Assembly: GCF_039595935.1 (NCBI RefSeq)
Contig: NZ_JBCNKR010000005.1
Span: forward strand, 248,001 to 312,000
Length of the DNA stretch: 64,000 bases
From: Flavobacterium sp.
Lineage (GTDB): Bacteria; Bacteroidota; Bacteroidia; Flavobacteriales; Flavobacteriaceae
Direction of reading: 5' to 3'
Below the pieces are notes generated by a model. It did not search any database. It had not been told where the DNA came from and saw nothing but the letters and a program-made list of their open reading frames with translations. Position 1 is the stretch's first letter. Every line of letters begins with the position of its first letter. A program made the translations under genes and the position numbers. This document shows positions 44,259 to 53,599 of the stretch, one piece after another.

Positions 44259-44351
44259 GTCATTGCGAGGAACGAAGCAATCTCATTTGATTATCCTTAT
44301 AATTAGAAAACGCAATTTTGCTTGTGAGATTGCTTCGTTCCTCGCAATGAC
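44259..44351. repeat. REP-like palindrome 2 (GTCATTGCGAGG)
   Basis: The 27-bp arms 44259-44285 (GTCATTGCGAGGAACGAAGC...) and 44325-44351 are perfect complements around a 39-nt loop. It shares the GTCATTNCGA terminus with palindromes 1 and 3 but carries no IS. Its loop lacks the GCTCGACAAAGATTG core. Confidence 0.9.
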
Positions 44352-44364
44352 ATTACTAAAGTAT

Positions 44365-44394
44365 AAAAAAACCTGCTCCGAAAAGAAGCAGGTT
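44365..44394 (-). terminator. Terminator of the KAS III gene
   Basis: The hairpin AAACCTGCT/AGCAGGTTT has a 9-nt loop and an A run on the left. Confidence 0.7.
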
Positions 44395-44420
44395 TGAAAT
44401 ATAATGTAAGATGAATTAAT

Positions 44421-45428
44421 TTACCATTTGATTATTGCACTTGCCCAGGTAAATCCGCTTCCAAAGGCAGCCAAAACTACAGTATCTCCAGATTTGATTT
44501 TTCCTTCTTCCCAAGCCTCAGTTAAAGCGATCGGAATAGAAGCTGCAGTTGTGTTTCCGTATTTTTGGATATTATTATGGACCTGATCGTCTGTCAGCTT
44601 AAATTTATTTTGAATGAATTGTGAAATTCTCAAGTTTGCCTGATGCGGAATCAGCATATCAATATCCGAAACCTGAAGCCCATTTGCTTCTAACCCTTCA
44701 TTGATTACTTCTGCAAAACGAACAACAGCATTTTTAAATACAAATTGCCCGTTCATATACGGGTAATAACTTTCATCATTCGGGTCATTATCCGCAATAA
44801 TATCGGTTACCCAGCGCGCTCCCATTCCTGGTGCCTGCAATGCCAATTCTTCCGCATGCTGTCCTTCAGAATGTAAATGAGTAGACAAGATTCCTTTTGT
44901 CAAATCTTCTTCACGGCTTAAAACCGCAGCTCCTGCTCCATCTCCAAAAATTACCGAAACTCCGCGTCCGCGAGTTGTCATATCCAATCCTGTTGAATGA
45001 ACCTCAGAACCAATAACCAAAATATTTTTATACATTCCGGTTTTAATATATTGATCGGCAACTGAAATAGCATAAACGAAACCAGAACATTGATTTCTTA
45101 CATCTAAAGCTCCTACTGTTTTTAATCCTAAATCGCGCTGTACTAAAACTCCAGGTCCTGGAAAATAATAATCAGGGCTTAATGTAGCAAAAACCACAAA
45201 ATCGATATCTTCTTTGGCTACACCAGAACGTTCAATTGCAATTTTAGCTGCTTTTACTCCCATCGAAGTTGTTGTATCTTCACCACGAATGATATGTCTT
45301 CTTTCCTGAATCCCTGTTCTTTCCTGAATCCACTCATCATTGGTATCCATAATCTTAGACAAATCATCGTTTGTCACAACATTTGAAGGAACGTAATATC
45401 CTAAGCCTGCTATTTTTGAATGATACAT
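44421..45428 (-). CDS. fabH: 3-oxoacyl-ACP synthase III (KAS III/FabH family)
   Basis: This 335-residue thiolase-fold condensing enzyme has catalytic C114 (VRNQCSGFVYA), H262 (IPHQANLR) and N292 (KYGNTTAASIP). FabH starts fatty acid synthesis by condensing acyl-CoA with malonyl-ACP. Flavobacteria often have more than one KAS III, and this one is not beside plsX or rpmF, so it could be a paralogue used for branched or special lipids. A TAAATTTG -7 element (complement of 45461-45468) lies upstream. Confidence 0.88.
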   Translation of the reverse strand: MYHSKIAGLGYYVPSNVVTNDDLSKIMDTNDEWIQERTGIQERRHIIRGEDTTTSMGVKAAKIAIERSGVAKEDIDFVVFATLSPDYYFPGPGVLVQRDLGLKTVGALDVRNQCSGFVYAISVADQYIKTGMYKNILVIGSEVHSTGLDMTTRGRGVSVIFGDGAGAAVLSREEDLTKGILSTHLHSEGQHAEELALQAPGMGARWVTDIIADNDPNDESYYPYMNGQFVFKNAVVRFAEVINEGLEANGLQVSDIDMLIPHQANLRISQFIQNKFKLTDDQVHNNIQKYGNTTAASIPIALTEAWEEGKIKSGDTVVLAAFGSGFTWASAIIKW

Positions 45429-45644
45429 ATAGTATTGTTATTTGTTAAAAATTTAGAATGCAAATTTACGTATACTTTAAAACATAAGAGTACAAATTAC
45501 TATTTTTTTCGTTATTAGCAATTTAATATACTTTAATTCTCAGACTGTTTAAAAAGAATTACTTTTCGAAAAAACAGTTTTTAGAGTAAATCATTGTAAA
45601 AAATGAAAAATAAGAATTATAACAAGAGATCTTTTTCAAAAAAC

Positions 45645-45680
45645 AAAACCCGACAATTTAAAGGTTGTCGGGTTTTGTTT
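45645..45680 (-). terminator. Terminator of the ABC ATPase gene
   Basis: AAACCCGACAA/TTGTCGGGTTT hairpin, immediately after the stop, with A residues on the left. Confidence 0.75.
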
Positions 45681-46630
45681 TATAAGTAATTCAGTCCAAG
45701 AAATATTTCCTGTTCGAGTGGTAAATCAATTTCACTTTCAAAAAATATTAACTGCCTCTTAAAAACGGTTTCAACTAAATAATGTCCGCCTCTAAAATAC
45801 GTTCTTCTAATTTTTACCGGAAGTTTCGATTCGGCAACCATTTTAAACTGATGCGGATAAACTAGCGTTTTATGCGTTTCATCTTCATACGGAATTAATA
45901 AATGTGTCGGAACTTCATTTACTTCTCCAAATAAAGAAGCCACATATTTAGTCTGCGGGTCTTCGTATATTTTTGCCGGATCACCTTTTATAATAATTTC
46001 TCCATGTCGCATTACAATCGTTTCATCTGCAAAAGACAAAGCATCTGTGCTATCATGGGTAGCAATTATACAGGTAATTCCTTTTTGTTTTAAATATTTG
46101 AATAAATTTCTGCGTAAAGCATTTTTACGAAAAGCATCGATTTGGCTAAAAGGTTCGTCCAGCAAAATCACCTCGGGTTCTAAAGCCAAAACCCTTACCA
46201 ATGCCACTCTTTGTTGCTGGCCTCCACTCAAAAATTTAGCTTTTACATTTGAAAACTGATCCATTTCTACCATTTCAAGCAATTCCTGAACGCGGAGTTT
46301 TTTCATGTTGGCAAAACCATTAGAAAGAAACTTACCTACGTTTTCTGCTACGGTTTCGTATGGAGACAGGTCAAAATCCTGAGCCAGATATTTCATATAC
46401 GGCATTCCCGGAATCAAATTGTACTTTGGCCCCAGAATAGGTTTTTCGTTATAAAATATTTTGCCCTCGTCTAAATCGAAGAGACCGTACATAAGCTTTA
46501 AAAGTGTACTTTTCCCGCAGCCGCTCTCGCCAATAATGGCAATATTTTCACCTTTATTGATTGTGAAAGAAACATTATTGATAACTGGCTTATCAGTATA
46601 CGAAAAAGAAATATTTTGAATATCAAGCAT
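45680..46630 (-). CDS. Stand-alone ABC transporter ATP-binding protein
   Basis: This 316-residue ABC ATPase has Walker A GESGCGKST at 34-42, Q-loop YLAQDFDLSP, signature LSGGQQQRVAL, Walker B VILLDEPFSQID and H-loop ATHDSTDAL. About 90 C-terminal residues (227-316) form an extra domain that may replace TOBE of Fbp/Pot-type importers. No permease or binding protein is adjacent, so its partner and substrate are unknown. Confidence 0.88.
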   Translation of the reverse strand: MLDIQNISFSYTDKPVINNVSFTINKGENIAIIGESGCGKSTLLKLMYGLFDLDEGKIFYNEKPILGPKYNLIPGMPYMKYLAQDFDLSPYETVAENVGKFLSNGFANMKKLRVQELLEMVEMDQFSNVKAKFLSGGQQQRVALVRVLALEPEVILLDEPFSQIDAFRKNALRRNLFKYLKQKGITCIIATHDSTDALSFADETIVMRHGEIIIKGDPAKIYEDPQTKYVASLFGEVNEVPTHLLIPYEDETHKTLVYPHQFKMVAESKLPVKIRRTYFRGGHYLVETVFKRQLIFFESEIDLPLEQEIFLGLNYL

Positions 46631-46677
46631 GAGTTATGTTTAGAGAGGTCAAATTTACAATGTTTAATTTCTAAAGT

Positions 46678-46716
46678 CAAAAAAAAGCTGCCTCAATTAA
46701 GAAACAGCTTTTTTTA
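46678..46716 (-). terminator. Terminator of the OmpA/lipocalin operon
   Basis: AAAAAAGCTG/CAGCTTTTTT stem, 21 bp past the OmpA-family stop. Confidence 0.7.
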
Positions 46717-46736
46717 AATTTTATTTTGTCTGAAAA

Positions 46737-47432
46737 TTATTTTCCAGCTTCTGCTTTTGCATCGTTAACCATTTTGTCATTTGCTGTAATAGAAAATTCA
46801 ACACGACGGTTTTGAGCTCTTCCTTCCGGAGTATCATTTGTTGCGATAGGATCTACAATACCTAAACCTGAAGTTTTAAAACGGCTTGATTTTAATCCTT
46901 TAGAAACTAAATAAGCTTGTACAGAAGCTGCTCTTTGTCCAGAAAGTGTCAGGTTATATTCTGGTTTCCCTGTATTATCTGTATAACCAAAAATTTGAAT
47001 ATCAGTATCTCCGTACTCATTAAATACAGGAACTAATTTATCTAAATTTGCTTTTGCCTGAGAAGTTAAAGTTGATTTGTTAGTATCAAAACGAACTGCA
47101 TTCTCATTTAAAGTCAGGTGAATTCCTTCTCCAACTCTTTCTACAGAAGCACCCGGTAAAGCCTGATCGATTTCACGAGCTTGTTTATCCATTTTGTTAC
47201 CAATCAAAGCACCTGTTCCACCACCAACGGCAGCACCAATTGCAGCTCCTAAAGCAGCATTTCCTCCTTTACCTAAATTATTTCCTAAAATACCACCGAT
47301 GATACCTCCGGCAACTACTCCAATTCCGGCACCTTTTTGAGTGTTATTAGCATTTTTTACTGAATCGCAGCTTGCAAATAAACTAACTAATACAAGTAAA
47401 CTACTTAAACCTAAAACTGTTATCTTTTTCAT
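46737..47432 (-). CDS. OmpA-family lipoprotein with glycine zipper
   Basis: This 231-residue lipoprotein (lipobox LFASCDS, Cys near 22) has a Gly-rich zipper (about 36-85: GIGVVAGGIIGGILGNNLG) that probably inserts in the membrane. A C-terminal OmpA peptidoglycan-binding domain follows (FGYTDNTG, LSGQRAASVQAYL, AQNRRVEFSI). It anchors the outer membrane to the cell wall. It follows the lipocalin-like gene by 17 bp in the same operon. Confidence 0.92.
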   Translation of the reverse strand: MKKITVLGLSSLLVLVSLFASCDSVKNANNTQKGAGIGVVAGGIIGGILGNNLGKGGNAALGAAIGAAVGGGTGALIGNKMDKQAREIDQALPGASVERVGEGIHLTLNENAVRFDTNKSTLTSQAKANLDKLVPVFNEYGDTDIQIFGYTDNTGKPEYNLTLSGQRAASVQAYLVSKGLKSSRFKTSGLGIVDPIATNDTPEGRAQNRRVEFSITANDKMVNDAKAEAGK

Positions 47433-47449
47433 TTTTATCCTTTTTAATA

Positions 47450-47953
47450 TTAATTAGTTCTTTGAAATTGGTAAGTAACATCTTTTACCTGTCCTCCAAC
47501 ATTGATATTGTCAATTAACTGAAAAGAACTTTCAGTTACACCGCCAACTTTAAGTAAATAACCATCTCTTACTTTTTTAGCTTTTTCACCTGCATCAAGA
47601 ATTTTAAGCACAAACATCCCCTGATTGTTAATACTCCATACAATTGGTGAAGAAAATGAAGTACAGCTTGGCGATGTTAAAGCCATTGTACCTTTATTAT
47701 TGTTTGAGATAAAACTCCATGTACTTCCGATGAAACATTTTGAATCTGCAAGATCAAATGAATTTACTTTGATATAATCTGAACCCGGATAAGTTACGTT
47801 AGTTAGTACCCAATTTCCTTTTAAAGCTACTTGGGTTTTTCTGTCAAGTTTAGTTGAAAGTGTTGTTGCTTCAGAAGATGAAGCTGTTGATGAAGCTGAT
47901 TTACATGCAAAAAACATAGTGGAAACCAGACAAATGAAAATTATCTTCTTCAT
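47450..47953 (-). CDS. Lipocalin-like lipoprotein
   Basis: This 167-residue lipoprotein (lipobox MFFACKS, Cys 17) has a Ser-rich linker and a single lipocalin-type beta domain (GNWVLTNVTY, STWSFISNNNKGTM, VTYQFQRTN; PF13648-like). Lipocalins bind small hydrophobic ligands; none is known here. It is the first gene of a two-gene unit with the OmpA-family lipoprotein, a pairing frequent in flavobacteria. Confidence 0.82.
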   Translation of the reverse strand: MKKIIFICLVSTMFFACKSASSTASSSEATTLSTKLDRKTQVALKGNWVLTNVTYPGSDYIKVNSFDLADSKCFIGSTWSFISNNNKGTMALTSPSCTSFSSPIVWSINNQGMFVLKILDAGEKAKKVRDGYLLKVGGVTESSFQLIDNINVGGQVKDVTYQFQRTN

Positions 47954-48154
47954 TTTGCTTATTTTTTTAAGTTAATACCTACAAGTTTAACAATTATTAT
48001 ACCACAAATATACGATTCGTAGAAATAAGTTTGGTTGTAAAATCTAATTATTTTCTTTCAAAATTAACATTTGCGACATTTTGTCACCTAAAAAAGAATG
48101 GTATTTTATTTGAAAGAATGAAAACCATCAAGTTAAATCAAAAAATAAAAAAAT

Positions 48155-50038
48155 ATGACAACAGGTAAAATTAATGTTTCGGTAGAAAACATCTTTCCCT
48201 TAATCAAAAAGTTCTTATACAGTGATCACGAAATCTTTTTACGTGAGCTGGTTTCAAACGGAACTGATGCTACATTAAAGTTAAAACACTTAATCAGCAT
48301 TGGCGAAGCAAAAGTTGAATATGGAAACCCAATTATCGAAGTAAAAGTTGATAAAGAAGGTAAAAAAATCCATATTATCGATCAGGGTTTAGGTATGACG
48401 GCTGATGAAGTTGAAAAATACATTAATCAGGTTGCTTTTTCAGGAGCTGAAGAATTCTTAGACAAATACAAAGATTCTGCTAAGGATGCTGGAATTATCG
48501 GGCATTTTGGTCTTGGTTTCTATTCTGCTTTTATGGTTGCAGAAAAAGTTGAAATCATCACAAAATCATACAAAGACGAACCAGCTGCACACTGGACTTG
48601 CGACGGAAGCCCTGAATTTACTTTAGAGCCAGCTGACAAAACTTCACGTGGTACTGAAATTATTCTTCACGTTGCCGAAGATTCTTTAGAATTTTTAGAA
48701 GATTCTAAAATCAGCGGATTGTTGAATAAGTATAACAAGTTTATGCCTATTCCAATTAAATTCGGGACAAGAACAGAAACACTTCCAAAACCAGAAGATG
48801 CTCCTGAAGATTATGTTAATGAAACTATCGAGCTTGATAACATCATCAACAATCCAAATCCGGCATGGACAAAACAGCCTTCTGAATTATCTGATGAAGA
48901 TTACAAAAACTTCTACAGAGAATTGTATCCAATGCAGTTTGAAGAGCCATTGTTCAACATTCACTTAAATGTAGATTATCCGTTTAACTTAACTGGTATT
49001 TTATATTTCCCAAAATTGGGTACAGATATGCAAATACAAAAAGATAAAATTCAATTGTACCAAAACCAGGTTTACGTTACAGATAACGTAGAAGGAATTG
49101 TACCAGAATTTTTGACGATGTTAAAAGGAGTTATCGATTCACCGGATATTCCGTTAAATGTTTCTCGTTCTGGTTTACAGGCTGATGGAGCGGTTAAGAA
49201 AATTTCAAACTACATTACTCGTAAAGTTGCTGATAAATTAAAAGCTTTATTTAACGAAAACCGTGCTGATTTTGAAGCTAAATGGAACGATATTAAAATC
49301 GTTTTAGAATACGGAATGCTTTCTGAAGATAAATTCTACGAAAAAGCCGGAGCATTTGTATTGTATCCAACTGTAGATGACACTTATTTTACTTTAGAAG
49401 AATTAAAAGAGAAATTAAAAGAAAACCAAACCGATAAAGACGGAAAATTAGTAATTCTTTATGCTGGAAATAAAGATGCACAGCACTCTTATATTGAATC
49501 AGCAAAAGACAAAGGTTACGAAGTATTGCTTTTAGATTCTCCGATTATTTCGCATTTAATCCAGAAAATTGAAAACGATAACAGAGATATAACTTTCGTT
49601 CGTGTAGATTCTGATCATATTGACAATTTAATCAAGAAAGAAGAAAACGCTATTTCCAGATTATCTGATGATGAAAAAGCTGCATTAAAAACTTCTTTAG
49701 AAGCATATATTCCAAAAGCATATAGCGTTCAATTAGAAGCTATGGATTCTCAGGCAGCACCGTTTATTATTACGCAGCCAGAATTTATGCGCAGAATGAA
49801 AGAAATGAGCCAGACTGGCGGCGGCGGAATGTTCGGAATGGGTAATATGCCGGAAATGTACAATCTGGTTGTAAATACAAATTCTGATCTGGCTTCAAGT
49901 ATTTTAAATACTGAAGACAAAACGCATCAGGAACATTTAGTAAAACAAGCTTTAGATTTAGCTAAATTATCTCAAAACCTTTTAAAAGGTGAAGCATTAA
50001 CAGCTTTCGTAAAAAGAAGTTTTGAAATGATTAAATAA
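48155..50038 (+). CDS. htpG: Chaperone HtpG (Hsp90)
   Basis: This 627-residue bacterial Hsp90 has an N-terminal GHKL ATPase (FLRELVSNGTDATLKLKHL, DQGLGMTADEV, GHFGLGFYSAFMV), a middle domain (LNVSRSGLQAD) and a C-terminal dimerisation domain with the Gly/Met-rich GGGGMFGMGNMPEM. It assists folding and stress recovery in the cytosol. A terminator follows (50062-50094). No clear heat-shock operator is seen upstream. Confidence 0.97.
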   Translation: MTTGKINVSVENIFPLIKKFLYSDHEIFLRELVSNGTDATLKLKHLISIGEAKVEYGNPIIEVKVDKEGKKIHIIDQGLGMTADEVEKYINQVAFSGAEEFLDKYKDSAKDAGIIGHFGLGFYSAFMVAEKVEIITKSYKDEPAAHWTCDGSPEFTLEPADKTSRGTEIILHVAEDSLEFLEDSKISGLLNKYNKFMPIPIKFGTRTETLPKPEDAPEDYVNETIELDNIINNPNPAWTKQPSELSDEDYKNFYRELYPMQFEEPLFNIHLNVDYPFNLTGILYFPKLGTDMQIQKDKIQLYQNQVYVTDNVEGIVPEFLTMLKGVIDSPDIPLNVSRSGLQADGAVKKISNYITRKVADKLKALFNENRADFEAKWNDIKIVLEYGMLSEDKFYEKAGAFVLYPTVDDTYFTLEELKEKLKENQTDKDGKLVILYAGNKDAQHSYIESAKDKGYEVLLLDSPIISHLIQKIENDNRDITFVRVDSDHIDNLIKKEENAISRLSDDEKAALKTSLEAYIPKAYSVQLEAMDSQAAPFIITQPEFMRRMKEMSQTGGGGMFGMGNMPEMYNLVVNTNSDLASSILNTEDKTHQEHLVKQALDLAKLSQNLLKGEALTAFVKRSFEMIK

Positions 50039-50061
50039 AAATCTTTCATAAGAATATTTCA

Positions 50062-50094
50062 AAATCCTGCAGATTACTCTGCAGGATTTTTTTT
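50062..50094 (+). terminator. Terminator of htpG
   Basis: AATCCTGCAG/CTGCAGGATT stem followed by nine T residues. Confidence 0.88.
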
Positions 50095-50159
50095 TGATTT
50101 ATATTGATTTATAAATAGTTAAAATTCGAAATCTAAAAAGCAGAATTTTCAGGATTATT

Positions 50160-50188
50160 TTTGCGAATTATTTTTTTTACTACATTTG
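50160..50188 (+). promoter_or_regulatory. Promoter of the 50223 lipoprotein gene
   Basis: TTTG at 50160-50163, 17-bp spacer, TACATTTG at 50181-50188. Confidence 0.6.
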
Positions 50189-50222
50189 AGTGCCTTTAAT
50201 CTAATCTTAAACAAAAAAAAGT

Positions 50223-51041
50223 ATGAAAAAAACTGCTATTTTACTTTCTGTTATGTGTGCTTCGGCATTTATTTATGTTTCGTGCTCAAGCGATGAAATA
50301 GTAAATCAAGCCGATACGACAACCGTAGGTGCTTCGGTTGTAATTGATGCTGTAAACGAAATGGATATTAAAACCGGATTAACTGTTACAAACTCAAATC
50401 CTGCTGCAAAACCATCTGAAACTTCACCTGGCGTTTGTGCCAATATTACGGTCGAAACTCCAAACGGAACTGCTTATCCAAAAGTTTTTACTGTAGATTA
50501 CGGTACAGGATGCGCTGTTAACCAAATTACAAGAAAAGGAAAATTAAAAATTACACTTACTGGTCCGGTAATTACAACTGGAAGCAAAATGACCATCGAA
50601 AGAATCGATTATTATATCAACAGCCTTAAACTTGAAGGCACTATTGAATACACAAATACAACAACAGTTGCAACTGTACCGCAATGGACAAGAAAAGTAA
50701 CCAACGGAAAATTTACAGATTTACTTGGCCGAGTTTTTACAAATTCAGGAACAATTACAGTAAAACAAACTGCCGGAGTTGACACGCCTTATGTTTTAGA
50801 AGATAATGTTTATGAAATGCCGGAAGGAAATCACACAGTAACTTCTGAAAAAGGAGGAACTTTGACACTTACTGTACAAGAAACTTTGGTTAAAAAATAT
50901 TCTTGTGAATATATCTCTAAAGGAAAATTAAAAATTCAGGGAGGTTATTTAAACGGTGTTGTAGATTACGGAAACAACGACTGTGATACTAAATATACTT
51001 ACACTCACGAAAATGGAGCAACATACACTTTAGCTATGTAA
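50223..51041 (+). CDS. Uncharacterised lipoprotein
   Basis: This 272-residue protein has a lipobox (FIYVSCSSDE, Cys 21). The mature part is Thr-rich and beta-predicted, with repeated patterns (GKLKITLTGPV; GKLKIQGGYLNG) and four cysteines besides the lipid Cys (CANIT, GCAVN, SCEYI, DCDTK) that could form disulfides. I recognise no family. It has its own promoter and terminator (51066-51099). Probably surface or periplasm-facing outer-membrane lipoprotein. Confidence 0.78.
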   Translation: MKKTAILLSVMCASAFIYVSCSSDEIVNQADTTTVGASVVIDAVNEMDIKTGLTVTNSNPAAKPSETSPGVCANITVETPNGTAYPKVFTVDYGTGCAVNQITRKGKLKITLTGPVITTGSKMTIERIDYYINSLKLEGTIEYTNTTTVATVPQWTRKVTNGKFTDLLGRVFTNSGTITVKQTAGVDTPYVLEDNVYEMPEGNHTVTSEKGGTLTLTVQETLVKKYSCEYISKGKLKIQGGYLNGVVDYGNNDCDTKYTYTHENGATYTLAM

Positions 51042-51065
51042 TTGATTCATTTTTAAAAAAATATA

Positions 51066-51099
51066 TCAATCCCAATTTAGAAATAGATTGGGATTTTTA
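51066..51099 (+). terminator. Terminator of the 50223 gene
   Basis: AATCCCAAT/ATTGGGATT-type stem with a T-rich tail. Confidence 0.75.
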
Positions 51100-51176
51100 T
51101 TTTTTTGAAAAATTAAACAGCGACATATTTACATTCAAACTATTTTCTTTATTTTGCACCAAAATCCAATAAACTA

Positions 51177-51914
51177 ATGAAAAAATCAATTATTGCCTTT
51201 GTTACACTTGCAGTACTTGCATCGTGCAGCAAAAAAGAATCTGCTCCAGATAACTTACACCTTACAGGAAATATAAAAGGTTTAAAAACCGGTACTTTAT
51301 ATATTCAAAGAATTGTTGATACTTCGCTTGTAGCAATCGACAGTATCAAAATTGACGGAAATGCTGCTTTTGAAAGAGATATTAAACTTGAATCTCCTGA
51401 AATGCTTTATTTATTTCTGGATCGTGGTGTAACAAATTCTTTAGACAATAATATTTTATTTTTTGCTGAACCCGGAAATATCAATATTGAAACTAATTTA
51501 GATAATTTTATTTCAAGCGCTAAAATCACCGGATCTAAAAATCAGGAGTTATATGAAGAATACAAAAAAATAAACTCTCGTTTTATCGACGAAAACCTGT
51601 CAATGGTTGAAGCAAGATTTAAAGCCATTAAAAGACAAGATCAAAAAGCAATCGACAGCATCGACGCAAAACAGCAGTCAAATATCAAAAGAAAATATTT
51701 ATACGCTACAAACTTCGCCATAAATAATAAAGATCACGAAGTAGCCCCTTATATTGCTTTAGCAGAGATTTATGACATCAACATCAAATTCCTGGATACG
51801 ATTCAGAAATCAATGACTCCAAAAGTAGCTCAGTCTCTTTATGGAAAAAAGCTTACCAAATATGTAGCTGACATTAAAAAAGAAGAACAAAAAGCTCCAG
51901 CAGCTGCAGAATAA
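51177..51914 (+). CDS. DUF4369-domain lipoprotein
   Basis: This 245-residue lipoprotein (lipobox VLASCSK, Cys 17) has an N-terminal DUF4369-type beta domain (about 25-120: LHLTGNIKGLKTGTLYIQR, DTSLVAIDSIKIDG), usually found in front of a thioredoxin/AhpC domain. Here the thioredoxin domain is missing and replaced by a helical, charged region (120-240). It may bind or sense a redox partner; that is inference. Confidence 0.83.
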   Translation: MKKSIIAFVTLAVLASCSKKESAPDNLHLTGNIKGLKTGTLYIQRIVDTSLVAIDSIKIDGNAAFERDIKLESPEMLYLFLDRGVTNSLDNNILFFAEPGNINIETNLDNFISSAKITGSKNQELYEEYKKINSRFIDENLSMVEARFKAIKRQDQKAIDSIDAKQQSNIKRKYLYATNFAINNKDHEVAPYIALAEIYDINIKFLDTIQKSMTPKVAQSLYGKKLTKYVADIKKEEQKAPAAAE

Positions 51915-51923
51915 AAACAAAAA

Positions 51924-51955
51924 AACGTCCTGAAAATTCAGGACGTTTTTTTTAT
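51924..51955. terminator. Bidirectional terminator
   Basis: AAAAACGTCCTGAA/TTCAGGACGTTTTTT hairpin between convergent genes. Confidence 0.85.
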
Positions 51956-51969
51956 CTTAAAACTTATTT

Positions 51970-52422
51970 CTATCTTCCGAAAAGAACTCCTAAAGCTCCA
52001 AAAACTATAGCAAGTCCATAAAATGCAAGCATTATAATCATCAAAATTCCGATGAATTTATAATGTGATTTTAAATAACTAAATGATGAAGTTAATGCTT
52101 CTGAATCATTTTCTCTAAATGCTTTTTTTCCGTTTGAAGCGAACTTAAATAAATAATAAACCGGGAAGAAATAAAGCCCCGCTAGTAATAAGTAAATAAA
52201 GCTAAAAATTGCCCCAACAGAGCCTCCTCCAAATCCAGGCATCGCACTTCCCATTGTAGAGAAAATTGCTCCGGCAAAAATTGCTATAAGCACTAAAAAA
52301 GCAATTCCAACAAAACCAATGATTGCAATAAAATAAGCCCATTTTACGGTTTCCTTTAAAAAGTCTTTTGCAGTTGAATCGAGATGCAGCTCAAATTTTT
52401 CAAATACTGAAGTTTCTTCCAT
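51970..52422 (-). CDS. DUF5362-type membrane protein
   Basis: This 150-residue protein has a cytosolic N-terminus (SVFEKFELHLDSTAKDFLKE) and about three or four membrane helices (near 29-55, 68-93 and 120-146). A Gly-rich loop lies near 57-68 and the linker KFASNGKKAFRENDSEALTS is soluble. The pattern fits DUF5362; function unknown. The second IS copy inserted about 130 bp upstream of its start, beyond its likely promoter. Confidence 0.75.
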   Translation of the reverse strand: MEETSVFEKFELHLDSTAKDFLKETVKWAYFIAIIGFVGIAFLVLIAIFAGAIFSTMGSAMPGFGGGSVGAIFSFIYLLLAGLYFFPVYYLFKFASNGKKAFRENDSEALTSSFSYLKSHYKFIGILMIIMLAFYGLAIVFGALGVLFGR

Positions 52423-52548
52423 TTTTTATGTTTTTGGTTAAGAAACAAACATAAGAAAATTAAAATTACATACAAATTGAAAATTTTAAATTGCAATTCT
52501 AAACTACAAATCCCAAGCTGAAAAATCTAAAACTCAAAACAATTTGTC

Positions 52549-53599
52549 ATTTCTGTAAAGGTTAGATATTTCGGTAACAAAATTTACCTTTAATAAATTT
52601 TGTTGCGATGAGAAATAACAGTCAGGATTCAACATTAGAGAGAAACTATTTAGAGAAGTATCGTTTTTTAATAAAAGAATATGAGCAAGTAAAAAACAAG
52701 ACTCATCCGTTGCATAAAAAGGCGATGGATTTTTACAAGGCAAATGACACCTGCAGAAAAAGCTTCTTAAAGTATTATAACCGTTATAAGCAGAGCGGTA
52801 AGTCTTTGGATCTGCTTCCTCAGAAGCGTGGTCCAAAATACAAGACAAGACGTCCTCTGCCATTTATAGAACGAAAAGTAATTGAATTAAGGGAAAAAGG
52901 AAACAACAAATATGAAATTGTTAGTATCTTAAAGCCAAAATTAGGAAAAAACACACCTTCATATTCAGGAGTTTATAATATTTTAAAGCGTAATAAAATA
53001 AACAGGTTAACTCCGAAGATTAAAAAGAATCATCAAAAAATAATCAAGGAAAGAATGGGACAGCTTGGTCATATTGATTGTCATCACTTAAGCAAAAGCA
53101 TCATAAAAGGAGAAAATCGAAAATTGTACTTAGTATGTATAATTGACGACTACAGCCGGATTGCCTGGGCAGAATTAATCCCAGACATCACTAGTTTAAC
53201 GGTTATGTTTGCGTCATTAAAATGCTTAAACATCTTAAGCGATCATTATGAGATAAAATTTGAAGAGATTTTATCTGACAATGGACCTGAATTTGGAATC
53301 AAAACCAGCCAGCAGAAATATAACCATCCTTTTGAGAGAATGCTTATGGAATTGGGAATTGTTCACAGACATACAAAACCTTATAGACCACAGACAAACG
53401 GGAAGGTCGAACGCTTCTGGCGAACTCTTGAAGATGATCTGCTCAGAGAAACTGATTTTGATTCTTTGGAAGAACTAAAAGAAGAATTATTGCAATATTT
53501 ATATTACTATAATCACGAAAGGCCACATCAGGGAATTGATGGAAAAAAGCCAATCGAAATGATAAATCCGTTACCGAAATAAGTGACTTTTACAATTTC
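52549..53599 (+). mobile_element. IS481-type insertion sequence, copy 2
   Basis: The element proper is 52554-53594 (1041 bp), same ends and terminal repeats as copy 1, flanked by the 5-bp duplication ATTTC (52549-52553 and 53595-53599). It differs from copy 1 by one synonymous base. The target is the end of palindrome 3: GTC before and GACTGAAAGG after the duplication. Confidence 0.93.
52608..53582 (+). CDS. DDE transposase of the IS481-type element, copy 2
   Basis: This 324-residue protein is identical to the copy at 16093-17067, with D157, D224 and E268 intact and the HERPHQG C-terminal motif. The single nucleotide difference (G53492 instead of A) leaves a leucine codon unchanged. Both copies should be active in trans on each other's ends. 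Confidence 0.93.
   Translation: MRNNSQDSTLERNYLEKYRFLIKEYEQVKNKTHPLHKKAMDFYKANDTCRKSFLKYYNRYKQSGKSLDLLPQKRGPKYKTRRPLPFIERKVIELREKGNNKYEIVSILKPKLGKNTPSYSGVYNILKRNKINRLTPKIKKNHQKIIKERMGQLGHIDCHHLSKSIIKGENRKLYLVCIIDDYSRIAWAELIPDITSLTVMFASLKCLNILSDHYEIKFEEILSDNGPEFGIKTSQQKYNHPFERMLMELGIVHRHTKPYRPQTNGKVERFWRTLEDDLLRETDFDSLEELKEELLQYLYYYNHERPHQGIDGKKPIEMINPLPK

Noticed and set aside
16039..53594. Composite transposon of 37.5 kb between the two IS copies
   Set aside because: The interval holds essential core genes (ffh, argS, folD) and each IS has its own, different target duplication, so the copies inserted independently.
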